Notes under the pieces: generated by a model
Databases searched by the model: none
Seen by the model: the letters and a program-made list of their open reading frames with translations, nothing else
What the model was told of the DNA's origin: nothing
Program-made: the position numbers and the translations under genes
DNA from: Marinobacter sp. ANT_B65
Lineage (GTDB): Bacteria > Pseudomonadota > Gammaproteobacteria > Pseudomonadales > Oleiphilaceae
Reading direction: 5' to 3'
Assembly (NCBI RefSeq): GCF_002407605.1
Contig: NZ_NXGV01000001.1
Span: 1,988,022 to 2,052,021 of the forward strand
Length of the DNA: 64,000 bases
Shown here: in pieces, positions 42,400 through 51,019 of the stretch
How positions within the stretch are numbered: the first letter of the stretch is position 1
How the letters are laid out: each line of letters starts with the position of its first letter

Positions 42400-45300
42400 A
42401 TGAAGGGCGACTTCTCACGTTACACATTTGATCCCACCAAGGGATTTACTCAGGTACTTCGACAGCAGGGCCGGGTCGACGTGGATGCGGACTGGAACGA
42501 GCAACAGGCTATTCATAGCTACCTCGACCGCACGACTCGCAGCGATCTGATTGGGCCGGCGGGTGCACCAATCGAAAACGCCGGTTTTTCTATCGAACTT
42601 GATGACGGTGCCTTGCGTATCGGTGCCGGGCACTTCTACGTGCAGGGACAGTTCGTTGAGCTCGGTCAGGCAACTCTACTGGCGGACCAGCCCTATCTGG
42701 CTGGCGTTTATCCTTTTCTTGATACCGACGGCACACCGATAGAGGATCCGGCTTCTGGCCGCTATGTGTTCTTTCTGGAGACCTGGGATTATCACATTAC
42801 GGCGGTTGAAGACCCGTCCCTGAAAGAACCTGCTCTTGGAGCGAGTGGGCCCGACACCACCACTCGCCTTAAAACCGCCTGGCGTGTGCGCGCCCTGCGC
42901 CTTGGTGATACTTCGAGTGAGGTGCATTGCGAAACATCCACACCAGCCTGGAGCAGGCTGATCACACCACCCGATGGCACATTGGCCGCACGGGCTCGCG
43001 CTGAACCGGCAGCCACCAACCTTTGCGTTCTGCCCGAGACCGCAGGCTACCAGAGCCTTGACCATCACCATTATTACGTTGAAGTCCACGATGCCGGCAG
43101 CGATGGCGCCGCCACCTGGAAGTGGTCACGGGATAGCGCAGCATTCGTGGCGCGTTGGCTGGCGCGCAACGGCAACGAGCTGACGGTGTCCACCACCGGG
43201 TTCGATGCGCATATCGGTTTTCGTAACGGGGGCACTATTGAGTTAACCAGTGACACACTTGAGCTGGCCGGCCTGCCGGGCACCCTGGTACGCGTTGATC
43301 TGGTAGCAGGTGATGTGTTGCATATAGACGCCGCCACCGCTACCGGGTCCCTTGATCTCGCAACATTCGGCGACAACCCCAAAATTCGCGCCTGGGACAG
43401 CGCTGGTGCACTGTCGCTGACCTCCGGCGCGTTTCTGGCGCTGGAAAATGGCGTTGAAGTGGAATTCGGTGCAGGTACCTACAACACCGGCGACTATTGG
43501 ATGATCCCGGCCCGCTCAGGTATTGGCGTGCTTTGGCCACAGACTGGCGGCGTGCCACAGGCACGTAAAAGATTTGGCACTGAGCATCGCTTCGCACGAC
43601 TGGCAATCATGGACTTTTCGGGCGAGGACTGGAGCCCTGTCGCGGACTGCCGCCCTCTGTTCCCCTGGGCCAATGCACTGATGACACTGGACGTGCTGAG
43701 TGGTGATGCGCAACACGTGTTGCCCGATCCAGCCAATGCCGCAGCGCTGCTGCAGCTGCCGCAACCGCTGCAAGTCGGTGTCGCGCGCGGCGCTTATCCG
43801 GTACCGAATGCCCGCGTGCGATTTCGCGTTACTGCAGGCAATGGCCAGTTGACGGGCGGTGCCTCAGAGTTCGTGATGTTCACTGACAGCAACGGCCACG
43901 CCCAGGTCGATTTCCTGCTCGATTCAACCACCCTGGTTCAAACGGTCGAAGCACAATTGCAAAGCCCCGGCGCTGACCCACGCCACCTCACACACCAGTT
44001 CAGTGCTCGTCTGTCGCGCGCTTCAGAGGTGTCTTTCGACCCTGCCAATTGTCCACCACTGGCCGGTGATCGTACGGTGCAGGCCGCTATCGAGCGATTA
44101 TGCCAAAACCACGCGTCGGGATGTGCCACTTATGTGCTGTCGCCGGAGAGTGACTGGCGTGCGGTATTACTGGGCCTTACCCCGGGTGAGCATGCGCATA
44201 TCTGCTTCCGGCGCGGTATCTACCGTACAGACACCCGAATTGAACTGCGCAATCTCGGGCATATCGTACTATCCGGTGCAGGTGCTGGCAGCCGCATCCT
44301 TACAGAAGGCCCTGAGTGCGCATTGCTGTTTGCAAACTGCGCCAGCCTGAAAGTCAGCGACCTCGCATTTGCAGCCCCCAAGGCCAGTGATCCCCAATCA
44401 CCGATTGCCGATATCAACGGTGTACTGACGGCACAGGCCTGCGGCGAGGTCACGGTACAGGGCGTGCATATTCTTACTGGCGCCTCAGACCGCAATGACC
44501 GGGCCTGCCTTACTGTCCGCGAGGTTCAGGGTGGCACTGCCACAACCGTAACACCGCGAGTGCAGATCAGTGACAGCGAATTTCTCGTGGGAAATGGTCA
44601 GACAGGAGTACTGATCACCGATGCCGGAATCGTCAACATCAGTCACAACCGTGTCACTGGCCAGGGAGAGGTACCACCAGCAACCGACTCTGACGGCAAT
44701 AATATTATCAACCCGGCCCTGCTCGATGGCATCCTGAATCGACTTGTATCGAATATGGTCGCCGACACTGGCCAGCCGCAAGGCAGGCCCGAGAAAGGAG
44801 TTCAAGTCTCTGCGGGCATGTTCACCGCCTACATTGACTCGACAATCGATGAGCGCGACTGGCGAATGGCTGTAGCGAAAAACCCACCCGTCGAGGCAGA
44901 GCTGAAAGACAACGAGGCATTCGCGGTTTATCTTGGGCGCGTTGCAGACGATATTGCAGCCAACCCATCACATGCACCAAGCTATGAGCGCATACGCAAC
45001 GCGGTGAAGCTGGCATCACTTGAGCCGGAACTGAAGCCTGAGGCGGCACGCCGCATCATTCTCGGCGAGCAACCCATTGAAGTTTCTGTAGCATCGCCCG
45101 GCAATACAGGCCGCAGGATATCACTCAGCGTGCGCGAGCACCGGGTCTCGTTCAACTCAGAACTGAACCAGGCGCAATGGAACCAGCTCATTGGTGCAGT
45201 GCCAACCAAAACCGTCAACTCCCCGAGCGTGCTCAGCCAGGTGGTGAGAGAAACAGCGCGCCGGCTTGCGATCGACCCTACGTTTCGTGCCCGGTTCGAT

Positions 45301-45906
45301 TTCGCGGAAAAACTGATTGGAAACCTCGTTGCGAGAACGGCAGGCGTAGCCGCCAAAGGTATAATCTGTGGTGGTCGTCGTCTCGATGAAGTAAGCATCA
45401 GCGGCAACAGCTTTGAGCGAGTGCACGAAGGCATTCGCGTTGCGGTCAGCCATAGCGCTGAGGCATCAGCACCACCAGACTTCAGCCGCGCAGTGGCAAT
45501 ATGCGACAACCACATCACACTATCACTGCCCGGGGCAGCGACACGGGGTAATCAGGGTATTTTGATTGGCAATGCACAACGCGTTCTCGTCAGCGGGAAT
45601 GAGCTGCGTTACTCCCGGCTTGGCGATGACCCGCTGTTCGCTGTTGGCATTGAATTGTGGGGGCATTACGGCTCACAAATACATCTGCGTGAGAACACTG
45701 TTGAACGCGCTGAAAGCGCAATACGGGTCACCTTTGAAAACGATATTGGTGTTACCAAAGAGGTCACTGCACTGTGGCGCGCCATCGGCAACCTTTCCGT
45801 CGGTGGCGGCGAAGCACCATTCGTATTCAGGACAGACCCGGGAAGCTCTGGCAGCGCGCAGACAGTAAACTTTATCCAGCGCGACAATATGGCTGTCGAG
45901 GAATAA
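42400..45906 (+). CDS. DUF6519/right-handed beta-helix protein, candidate fibre or effector
   Basis: This 1168-residue protein has a GGAGAG site before its ATG. Its N-terminus is the DUF6519 signature (MKGDFSRYTFDPTKGFTQVL, then RQQGRVDVDADWNEQ), a domain found at the end of many eCIS operons and thought to dock to the baseplate. Residues ~460-540 look like a Big-1-type Ig domain (PNARVRFRVTAGNGQLTGGA, DSNGHAQVDFLLDSTTLVQT). From ~570 pectate-lyase-type parallel-beta-helix coils follow (VLITDAGIVNISHNRVTG, VSISGNSFERVHEGIRV, LVSGNELRYSR). A helical insertion lies at about 800-940. Such helices often bind glycans or hydrolyse them; no catalytic triad can be assigned. It is the last gene of the block. 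Confidence 0.85.
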   Translation: MKGDFSRYTFDPTKGFTQVLRQQGRVDVDADWNEQQAIHSYLDRTTRSDLIGPAGAPIENAGFSIELDDGALRIGAGHFYVQGQFVELGQATLLADQPYLAGVYPFLDTDGTPIEDPASGRYVFFLETWDYHITAVEDPSLKEPALGASGPDTTTRLKTAWRVRALRLGDTSSEVHCETSTPAWSRLITPPDGTLAARARAEPAATNLCVLPETAGYQSLDHHHYYVEVHDAGSDGAATWKWSRDSAAFVARWLARNGNELTVSTTGFDAHIGFRNGGTIELTSDTLELAGLPGTLVRVDLVAGDVLHIDAATATGSLDLATFGDNPKIRAWDSAGALSLTSGAFLALENGVEVEFGAGTYNTGDYWMIPARSGIGVLWPQTGGVPQARKRFGTEHRFARLAIMDFSGEDWSPVADCRPLFPWANALMTLDVLSGDAQHVLPDPANAAALLQLPQPLQVGVARGAYPVPNARVRFRVTAGNGQLTGGASEFVMFTDSNGHAQVDFLLDSTTLVQTVEAQLQSPGADPRHLTHQFSARLSRASEVSFDPANCPPLAGDRTVQAAIERLCQNHASGCATYVLSPESDWRAVLLGLTPGEHAHICFRRGIYRTDTRIELRNLGHIVLSGAGAGSRILTEGPECALLFANCASLKVSDLAFAAPKASDPQSPIADINGVLTAQACGEVTVQGVHILTGASDRNDRACLTVREVQGGTATTVTPRVQISDSEFLVGNGQTGVLITDAGIVNISHNRVTGQGEVPPATDSDGNNIINPALLDGILNRLVSNMVADTGQPQGRPEKGVQVSAGMFTAYIDSTIDERDWRMAVAKNPPVEAELKDNEAFAVYLGRVADDIAANPSHAPSYERIRNAVKLASLEPELKPEAARRIILGEQPIEVSVASPGNTGRRISLSVREHRVSFNSELNQAQWNQLIGAVPTKTVNSPSVLSQVVRETARRLAIDPTFRARFDFAEKLIGNLVARTAGVAAKGIICGGRRLDEVSISGNSFERVHEGIRVAVSHSAEASAPPDFSRAVAICDNHITLSLPGAATRGNQGILIGNAQRVLVSGNELRYSRLGDDPLFAVGIELWGHYGSQIHLRENTVERAESAIRVTFENDIGVTKEVTALWRAIGNLSVGGGEAPFVFRTDPGSSGSAQTVNFIQRDNMAVEE

Positions 45907-46001
45907 CAGTTAACATTGGCTGTGACAGGAATACGAACTTTTTGGGTCACTGAGGTTGGACGCAGCCAATAAATCTGGACTCATACCCGGAGGGAAATTC
46001 A

Positions 46002-46310
46002 ATGCGATATTCAGGAATCTTTGCCAGTCTGCTACTGCTCTCTTGCCCGGCATTCTCTGCTGATATGACGGATGAAGAACGATGTCTGAAGCTTGGTGAG
46101 GTGGCAGAGGAAGCGTCCCGCATGCGAATTGCCGGTGAGGACAAAGATACTGCAACCAGCAGCCTGCTCAAAATGTACGGTCAACCAGAGTCCGGCCTGA
46201 CAACGGATAAGATACGCGGCATGGTGATGGTCTCTTACATGGCGCGGATGGAGCCAGAAAAGATGCGGGATTACGCCATCGCCCAGTGCAAAAAGGATTC
46301 CATAAAATAG
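46002..46310 (+). CDS. Small secreted protein of unknown function
   Basis: This 102-residue protein has a cleavable signal peptide: a positive start, hydrophobic run [14 protein letters not shown] and an AFSA|D cleavage site after residue ~20. The mature part is helical and charged, with two Cys (RCLKLGE and AQCKKDS) that could form a disulfide. No family recognised. GGAGGG lies before the ATG. It starts 95 bases after the injection-system operon and has its own ribosome-binding site; membership in the operon cannot be excluded. Confidence 0.65.
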   Translation: MRYSGIFASLLLLSCPAFSADMTDEERCLKLGEVAEEASRMRIAGEDKDTATSSLLKMYGQPESGLTTDKIRGMVMVSYMARMEPEKMRDYAIAQCKKDSIK

Positions 46311-46326
46311 GAGGCCTGCCGGCCTC
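46311..46326 (+). terminator. Weak hairpin after the small secreted-protein gene
   Basis: GAGGCC, a TGCC loop and GGCCTC form a 6-bp stem directly after the stop codon, followed within a few bases by a short T-run (ATGTTTTCC). It may act as a weak intrinsic terminator. It is the first hairpin seen downstream of the injection-system operon. Confidence 0.35.
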
Positions 46327-46398
46327 GATTCATGTTTTCCCAACGTTTATTATGCTTCCGGCAGTACATTCATTACATTTCCCAATCAGGCGACAGCA

Positions 46399-46749
46399 AT
46401 GACTATAGAGCGTATTTCCACGAATAACCGCATGAGCAGGATCGTAAAGCACAACGGCGTTGCTTACCTTTGCGGTCAGGTTGCCAAAGAAAGGACCGGT
46501 GACATTCATACCCAGGTAACCGGGATGCTGGAGAAAGTGGACGAACTGTTGGAGAGCATCGGTTCCGGACGCGACAAAATTCTGTCCGCAACCATCTACC
46601 TCGCCGATATGGCTGATTTCCAGGCCTTGAACGAGGTATGGGATAACTGGGTACCTGACGGGGAAGCCCCTGCAAGAGCCTGTGTGCAGGCACAAATGGC
46701 GTCTCCGGAGTTGCTGGTAGAAATCTCTGTAATTGCCGCGACATCCTGA
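46399..46749 (+). CDS. RidA/YjgF-family protein
   Basis: This 116-residue protein has RidA family features: [20 protein letters not shown], then [40 protein letters not shown] and [10 protein letters not shown]. The arginine that binds substrate carboxylates in true RidA is present in PARACV. RidA deaminates reactive enamine/imine intermediates. This sequence lies in the wider family (RidA-like), so the exact substrate is open. It is monocistronic. Confidence 0.9.
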   Translation: MTIERISTNNRMSRIVKHNGVAYLCGQVAKERTGDIHTQVTGMLEKVDELLESIGSGRDKILSATIYLADMADFQALNEVWDNWVPDGEAPARACVQAQMASPELLVEISVIAATS

Positions 46750-46876
46750 CCAGGAAATGGTCAGTAAGTAACCCGGAAACAGCACCAGCCCTGGCAGCAG
46801 ATGTCAGGAACTGGGTGCACAATAGTTACCCGGCAAGTCACAGCTTTCGGGCACACCTGAAGAGTTCAGTCACACT

Positions 46877-47311
46877 ATGAAAAACCTGCTTATTGCATTT
46901 CTTGTTGTCGCTGGCATCTTCGGATATCTCCAGAATAACCCGGATACAGTCTCTTCATTTGCTGAAGAGACTGTACAGAGCGACCAGACGCTTGCGGACG
47001 CCTATAAAAACCAGTTAAGCGGTATACAGGTCCACGGGTCAGCAGAAGTCAGCCATATTCTCCGTGATGACAACAAGGGCAGCCGTCATCAAAGGTTTAT
47101 TCTGCGGCTACCGTCTGGCCAGACGGTGTTAGTCGCCCACAACATCGACCTGGCGCCAAGAATAAGTAATCTGAACAAAGGCGACAGAGTGCAGTATTTT
47201 GGTCAGTACGAATGGAATGCCAAAGGCGGCGTTCTGCACTGGACACATCATGACCCCAAGGGACGACATGTGGGCGGATGGCTTAAGCACGAAGGGCAAA
47301 CCTACCAATAA
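46877..47311 (+). CDS. DUF3465 protein
   Basis: This 144-residue protein has one N-terminal hydrophobic helix (signal anchor or signal peptide, residues 4-20). The DUF3465 domain follows: DDNKGSRHQRFILRLPSGQT, VLVAHNIDLAPRI, then GDRVQYFGQYEWNAKGGVLH and WTHHDPKGRHVGGWL. The beta-barrel, OB-like pattern and conserved HH/GGW suggest an extracytoplasmic binding protein. No function is known for the family. Confidence 0.88.
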   Translation: MKNLLIAFLVVAGIFGYLQNNPDTVSSFAEETVQSDQTLADAYKNQLSGIQVHGSAEVSHILRDDNKGSRHQRFILRLPSGQTVLVAHNIDLAPRISNLNKGDRVQYFGQYEWNAKGGVLHWTHHDPKGRHVGGWLKHEGQTYQ

Positions 47312-47338
47312 CCCTTGTAAAACATGCTGCCGGGCAGC

Positions 47339-48838
47339 TTAACGCCCTTTGAACAAAGACCCAAGCACACCCCGCAAGAGACTCCGGGTTACTTCCCTGC
47401 CCATTGTACGCGCCACGCTTTTTGCCATGGTTTCAAAAACCCCCTGGCGTGAGGAACGTCGAGCTGATGCGGTTTTTCTGCTTTTTCTGGCCGGGGCTTT
47501 ATAAACCCTGTTTTTATCAAGAGTTGCCTGTTCAGCTTCTCTGGCGGCCTGCTCTGCCCGTTTTTGTAGTTTTTCATAGGCAGATTCACGGTCAACAACC
47601 TGATCATAACGGGGGCCAAACTCACTCTGGCTGAGAATACTTTTACGTTCCTGGGCCGTAGCTGGCCCTATACGCGAAGACGGTGGCCGTATAAGCGTTC
47701 GGTCAACGATGGATGGCGTGCCTTTCGCATCGAGTGTGGAAACCAGGGCTTCACCAACTCCGAGTTCCGTTATGACTTTTTCGGTATCAAGGCCGGGGTT
47801 TTGGCGGAAGGTAGAGGCCGCAGCACGAACGGCTTTCTGATCGCGGGAGGTAAATGCTCTTAAAGCATGCTGCACCCGGTTGCCGAGCTGGCCAAGTATT
47901 TTGTCGGGAATGTCTGTTGGGTTTTGTGAAACAAAATAGACCCCTACCCCTTTGGACCGAATCAACCGCACTACCTGTTCAACTTTTTGCAGCAGAGCTT
48001 TCGGAGCATCTTCAAACAGCAGGTGGGCTTCATCGAAAAAGAACACCAGCCTGGGTTTTTCGGGGTCTCCGACTTCGGGCAATTCTTCAAACAGCTCGGC
48101 CAGGAGCCAGAGCAGAATGGTGGCATATAGCTGCGGCCGTTCGATTAGCTGATCAGCCGCCAGCAAGTTAATGTGCCCGCGGCCGGCGGCATCGCAACGC
48201 ATCAGATCGGCAAGTTCCAGGGCCGGTTCACCAAAAAACTGATCACCGCCCTGCTGCTCAAGCTGCAACAAGCGACGCTGTATAGCGCCTACGGATGCTT
48301 TACTGACGTTGCCATATAAAGCTGTGAGTTCCTTTGACTGTTCGGAGACAAAGGTCATTAATGCTCGCAGGTCTTTCAGATCCAGCAAGGCCATGCCGTG
48401 ATCGTCCGAGAGCTTGAAGGCTATGTTGAGAACGCCTTCCTGAGTGTCGTTGAGTTCAAGCAGGCGGGACAGTAGAAGCGGGCCCATATCCGAAACAGTG
48501 GCCCGCATGGGATGGCCTTTTTTACCAAACACATCCCAGAATACCGTGGGAAAACCAGTGAAATCGTAGGGTTCCAGGCCAACCTGCGCTGCACGTTTGG
48601 TAAGAAAAGGCTTGGTCGTGCCTGGCTGGGATATGCCAGACAAATCGCCTTTAACATCAGCCATGAACACCGGCACACCCTGAGCAGAAAATCCTTCCGC
48701 AAGAATCTGCAGGGTGACCGTTTTGCCGGTACCGGTTGCTCCGGCGATAAGGCCATGACGATTGGCTCGTTTTAGCAGCAGGCTCTGAACGGAACTGCCT
48801 TTTCCTATGAAAACTGAATCTTCCGGCACCGGATTCAC
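47339..48838 (-). CDS. HerA-like ATPase (DUF853 family)
   Basis: This 499-residue protein has Walker A GATGTGKT near residue 34-41, a Walker B strand [12 protein letters not shown] near 265-275, and downstream [20 protein letters not shown], the DUF853/HerA-type hexameric motor pattern. The last ~80 residues are basic with K/R-rich segments, like the YjgR group. The protein probably works on DNA as a hexamer; no partner nuclease is nearby. It is convergent with the DUF3465 gene. Confidence 0.9.
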   Translation of the reverse strand: MNPVPEDSVFIGKGSSVQSLLLKRANRHGLIAGATGTGKTVTLQILAEGFSAQGVPVFMADVKGDLSGISQPGTTKPFLTKRAAQVGLEPYDFTGFPTVFWDVFGKKGHPMRATVSDMGPLLLSRLLELNDTQEGVLNIAFKLSDDHGMALLDLKDLRALMTFVSEQSKELTALYGNVSKASVGAIQRRLLQLEQQGGDQFFGEPALELADLMRCDAAGRGHINLLAADQLIERPQLYATILLWLLAELFEELPEVGDPEKPRLVFFFDEAHLLFEDAPKALLQKVEQVVRLIRSKGVGVYFVSQNPTDIPDKILGQLGNRVQHALRAFTSRDQKAVRAAASTFRQNPGLDTEKVITELGVGEALVSTLDAKGTPSIVDRTLIRPPSSRIGPATAQERKSILSQSEFGPRYDQVVDRESAYEKLQKRAEQAAREAEQATLDKNRVYKAPARKSRKTASARRSSRQGVFETMAKSVARTMGREVTRSLLRGVLGSLFKGR

Positions 48839-48916
48839 CTTTGTTTTTTGTTAGCCTGATTTAAGGCCAGTCATGGAGCAGATGCAACTATTGTTGTGTC
48901 TGTCCCATTTATCGAT

Positions 48917-50281
48917 TTACTCCTCTTCCGGAATTGTCGAAGCATGCCCGCCGGATCGGGGGAAATCCTTGCCTGGGTCCGCGTGATTACTATCGCAAAA
49001 GTCGACAGTGACCTGATAGTGCCCTTGTTCATCCGCTATCTCATAAAACCAGCCGTGACGTTTAATGATTTTTTCACTCAACTGTAAACCCAAACCGTAA
49101 CCCATTGCCACTTTTTTGATTTTTGAGCCTGTTTCAAACAATGATGAATCAATTTTACGTTTGCTATTAATAATAGTAACGCGACTGCCAGACTGTATTA
49201 CTTTTACCTGACCATGCTGTGTATGTTGATATGCATTTCTAATAAGGTTACTTAAAACTATATGACAGGCGGTTGCCCTTACATTAATCTGAAAGGACTC
49301 CACATCAATATCAACATCGACATCTTTATTATTAAGCAAATAATTGAGCTCATCGCACAAAAAGTTAACCTTCTCATGCAGATTTATCGGCTCAGGCTCC
49401 ATATCCTGTTCATCACCACGGCTAAGCCAGAGTAAGGTTTCGGTCAAGTCGCTCATTGTTAAGCCTGCCCGTTGAATACGCTGCAACGTGAGTTGCTGTT
49501 TCTCACTGAGAGGGCATTTTTCGCTGAGACGCTGGAGCAGATCAACATTGCTACGAATCACCGAAATAGGAGTGCGCAGTTCATGGCTGGCGTAACTTAA
49601 AAAATCCTGCTCACGCTCCAGGCTTCGGTGTGCGGAGATTAAGCTACTCTGGATCATCGAGGCCAAAACATTCAGTTCGCTGTAACTGAAATCAGGTGGA
49701 GAGCTTTGTATATTGTCCTGATCCATTGATTTTGCCCAGTTTTTTAATGACTCGACAGGCTTGGCGATCTTTTGCATGATCATGAACAAGATGAACGAAA
49801 ATACTGATATGGCCAGCAGTGCACTAAAAAGCGCCCAATACAGGCGGTTCTTGGGAGGAGTGTCCCCCGGGAGCTCAACCCTGTCCCTTTCCAGCATGAT
49901 CCTTGAGACAAACTTTCTCCCGCCCTCAGGCATATCGGCTAATACCACGAAATAGATATTTTCAGGAATGGAAAAAATTGAAGACTGGTCCTTTAATTTC
50001 TGGAGCTGATTGACCTCTTCTGGTGGCGACCCAAAGCGCTTCTGAATAATTTCAGGAGTATCCTCCCAACGCCTGGCAACATTAAAACCAATGACATCAA
50101 CCGACTGCCCGTCTGCCACATCAGTTGTTCTGGCAATATCGAACATCACTCCTTTCAAGCCTTTATCAAGACCGCTGATATAATAATTAACGCTTAACAA
50201 GGAGAACCCGACCGCCATAACCGAGCCAAGCAACACTATACTTATAAAAGAGAATAGCCTGAGGCTTGGCCTGATTTCCAC
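48917..50281 (-). CDS. Sensor histidine kinase of the RND-efflux operon
   Basis: This 454-residue membrane kinase has TM1 at residues 7-32, a periplasmic sensor domain (about 33-145), and TM2 at 147-168. The H-box is YASHELRTPISVIRSN near residue 232, the N-box LSNLIRNAYQHTQHG, and the G-box YGLGLQLSEKIIKRHG. Its ATG overlaps the response-regulator stop by one base. It is the last gene of the pump-regulator-kinase operon, the same arrangement as AdeRS/AdeABC-like or similar efflux loci. The ligand is unknown. Confidence 0.93.
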   Translation of the reverse strand: MEIRPSLRLFSFISIVLLGSVMAVGFSLLSVNYYISGLDKGLKGVMFDIARTTDVADGQSVDVIGFNVARRWEDTPEIIQKRFGSPPEEVNQLQKLKDQSSIFSIPENIYFVVLADMPEGGRKFVSRIMLERDRVELPGDTPPKNRLYWALFSALLAISVFSFILFMIMQKIAKPVESLKNWAKSMDQDNIQSSPPDFSYSELNVLASMIQSSLISAHRSLEREQDFLSYASHELRTPISVIRSNVDLLQRLSEKCPLSEKQQLTLQRIQRAGLTMSDLTETLLWLSRGDEQDMEPEPINLHEKVNFLCDELNYLLNNKDVDVDIDVESFQINVRATACHIVLSNLIRNAYQHTQHGQVKVIQSGSRVTIINSKRKIDSSLFETGSKIKKVAMGYGLGLQLSEKIIKRHGWFYEIADEQGHYQVTVDFCDSNHADPGKDFPRSGGHASTIPEEE

Positions 50282-50964
50282 TATGACTCTCCCTCACCAC
50301 TCTCTCTTAACGCAAAACCAAAACCTGGAACCGTATCCAGTACAACATTGCAGCCTTCGGCATCAAGCTGCTTTCTAATATGATAAATATGAACTTTCAG
50401 GCTATTACTATCAGGTTGTTCACCACCCCATACTGCCTGCATAATCTGTTGCCGGCTCACCGCTTGCGGGCTTGCACGCACCAATACTTCCAACAATTTA
50501 AATGCTATGGGAGAAACTTTTAAAATTTTATTTTTTATCTGGCAAGTGTGCTGGGCCAAATCCAGGGTCAAACCACCCATAATCAATCGTTTTACTTCAC
50601 CGCTACGACGCTTTGCAAGTACATTTACCCGTGCCACCAACTCTTTTATCGAAAAAGGCTTAACGAGATAGTCGTCACTACCGGCTTCAAAACCCTGTAG
50701 TTTATTTTCCAGACTATCGCGGGCCGTCAGCATGAGTATAGGTATATCCATGCCTTTTTCACGCAGTGTACTGCAAAGGGTCAAGCCGTCCATTTTGGGC
50801 ATGTTAATATCGAGTATGATCATTTGATAATGGTTGCGCTGAACCAGGTTCAGCCCCATCAGTCCATTACTGGCATGATCACAGTCAATCGATTCGATTT
50901 CGAGATAGTCAACAATGGTGGTAGCGAGGTCAATATCATCCTCAACCAATAGTACATTCATCAT
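50281..50964 (-). CDS. OmpR/PhoB-family response regulator
   Basis: This 227-residue protein has the acidic pocket (VEDDIDL), the phospho-acceptor aspartate in MIILDINMPKMDG near residue 52, a conserved Lys in DYLVKPFSI, and a C-terminal winged helix (LEVLVRASPQAVSRQQIMQA, then SLKVHIYHIRKQLD). It is placed 55 bases after the outer-membrane factor gene and overlaps the kinase, so it should be part of the efflux operon. It is the expected binder of the direct repeats at 56928-56960. Confidence 0.95.
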   Translation of the reverse strand: MMNVLLVEDDIDLATTIVDYLEIESIDCDHASNGLMGLNLVQRNHYQMIILDINMPKMDGLTLCSTLREKGMDIPILMLTARDSLENKLQGFEAGSDDYLVKPFSIKELVARVNVLAKRRSGEVKRLIMGGLTLDLAQHTCQIKNKILKVSPIAFKLLEVLVRASPQAVSRQQIMQAVWGGEQPDSNSLKVHIYHIRKQLDAEGCNVVLDTVPGFGFALRESGEGES

Positions 50965-51019
50965 TCAGTTGCTCTTCCTTTATCCCTACTGACTTTATTA
51001 CCCTGAAACAGATGAAGCC

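Noticed and set aside
14888..45906. Prophage or R-type tailocin
   Set aside because: No capsid, portal, terminase, integrase, holin or endolysin gene is present. The DUF4255, AAA+ ATPase, DUF4157 and DUF6519 genes are eCIS hallmarks not found in P2-type tailocins.
14888..45906. Type VI secretion system
   Set aside because: No TssJ/L/M membrane complex, no VipA/VipB split sheath, no ClpV and no Hcp. The single-chain sheath with outer domain and the Afp15-type ATPase point to eCIS.
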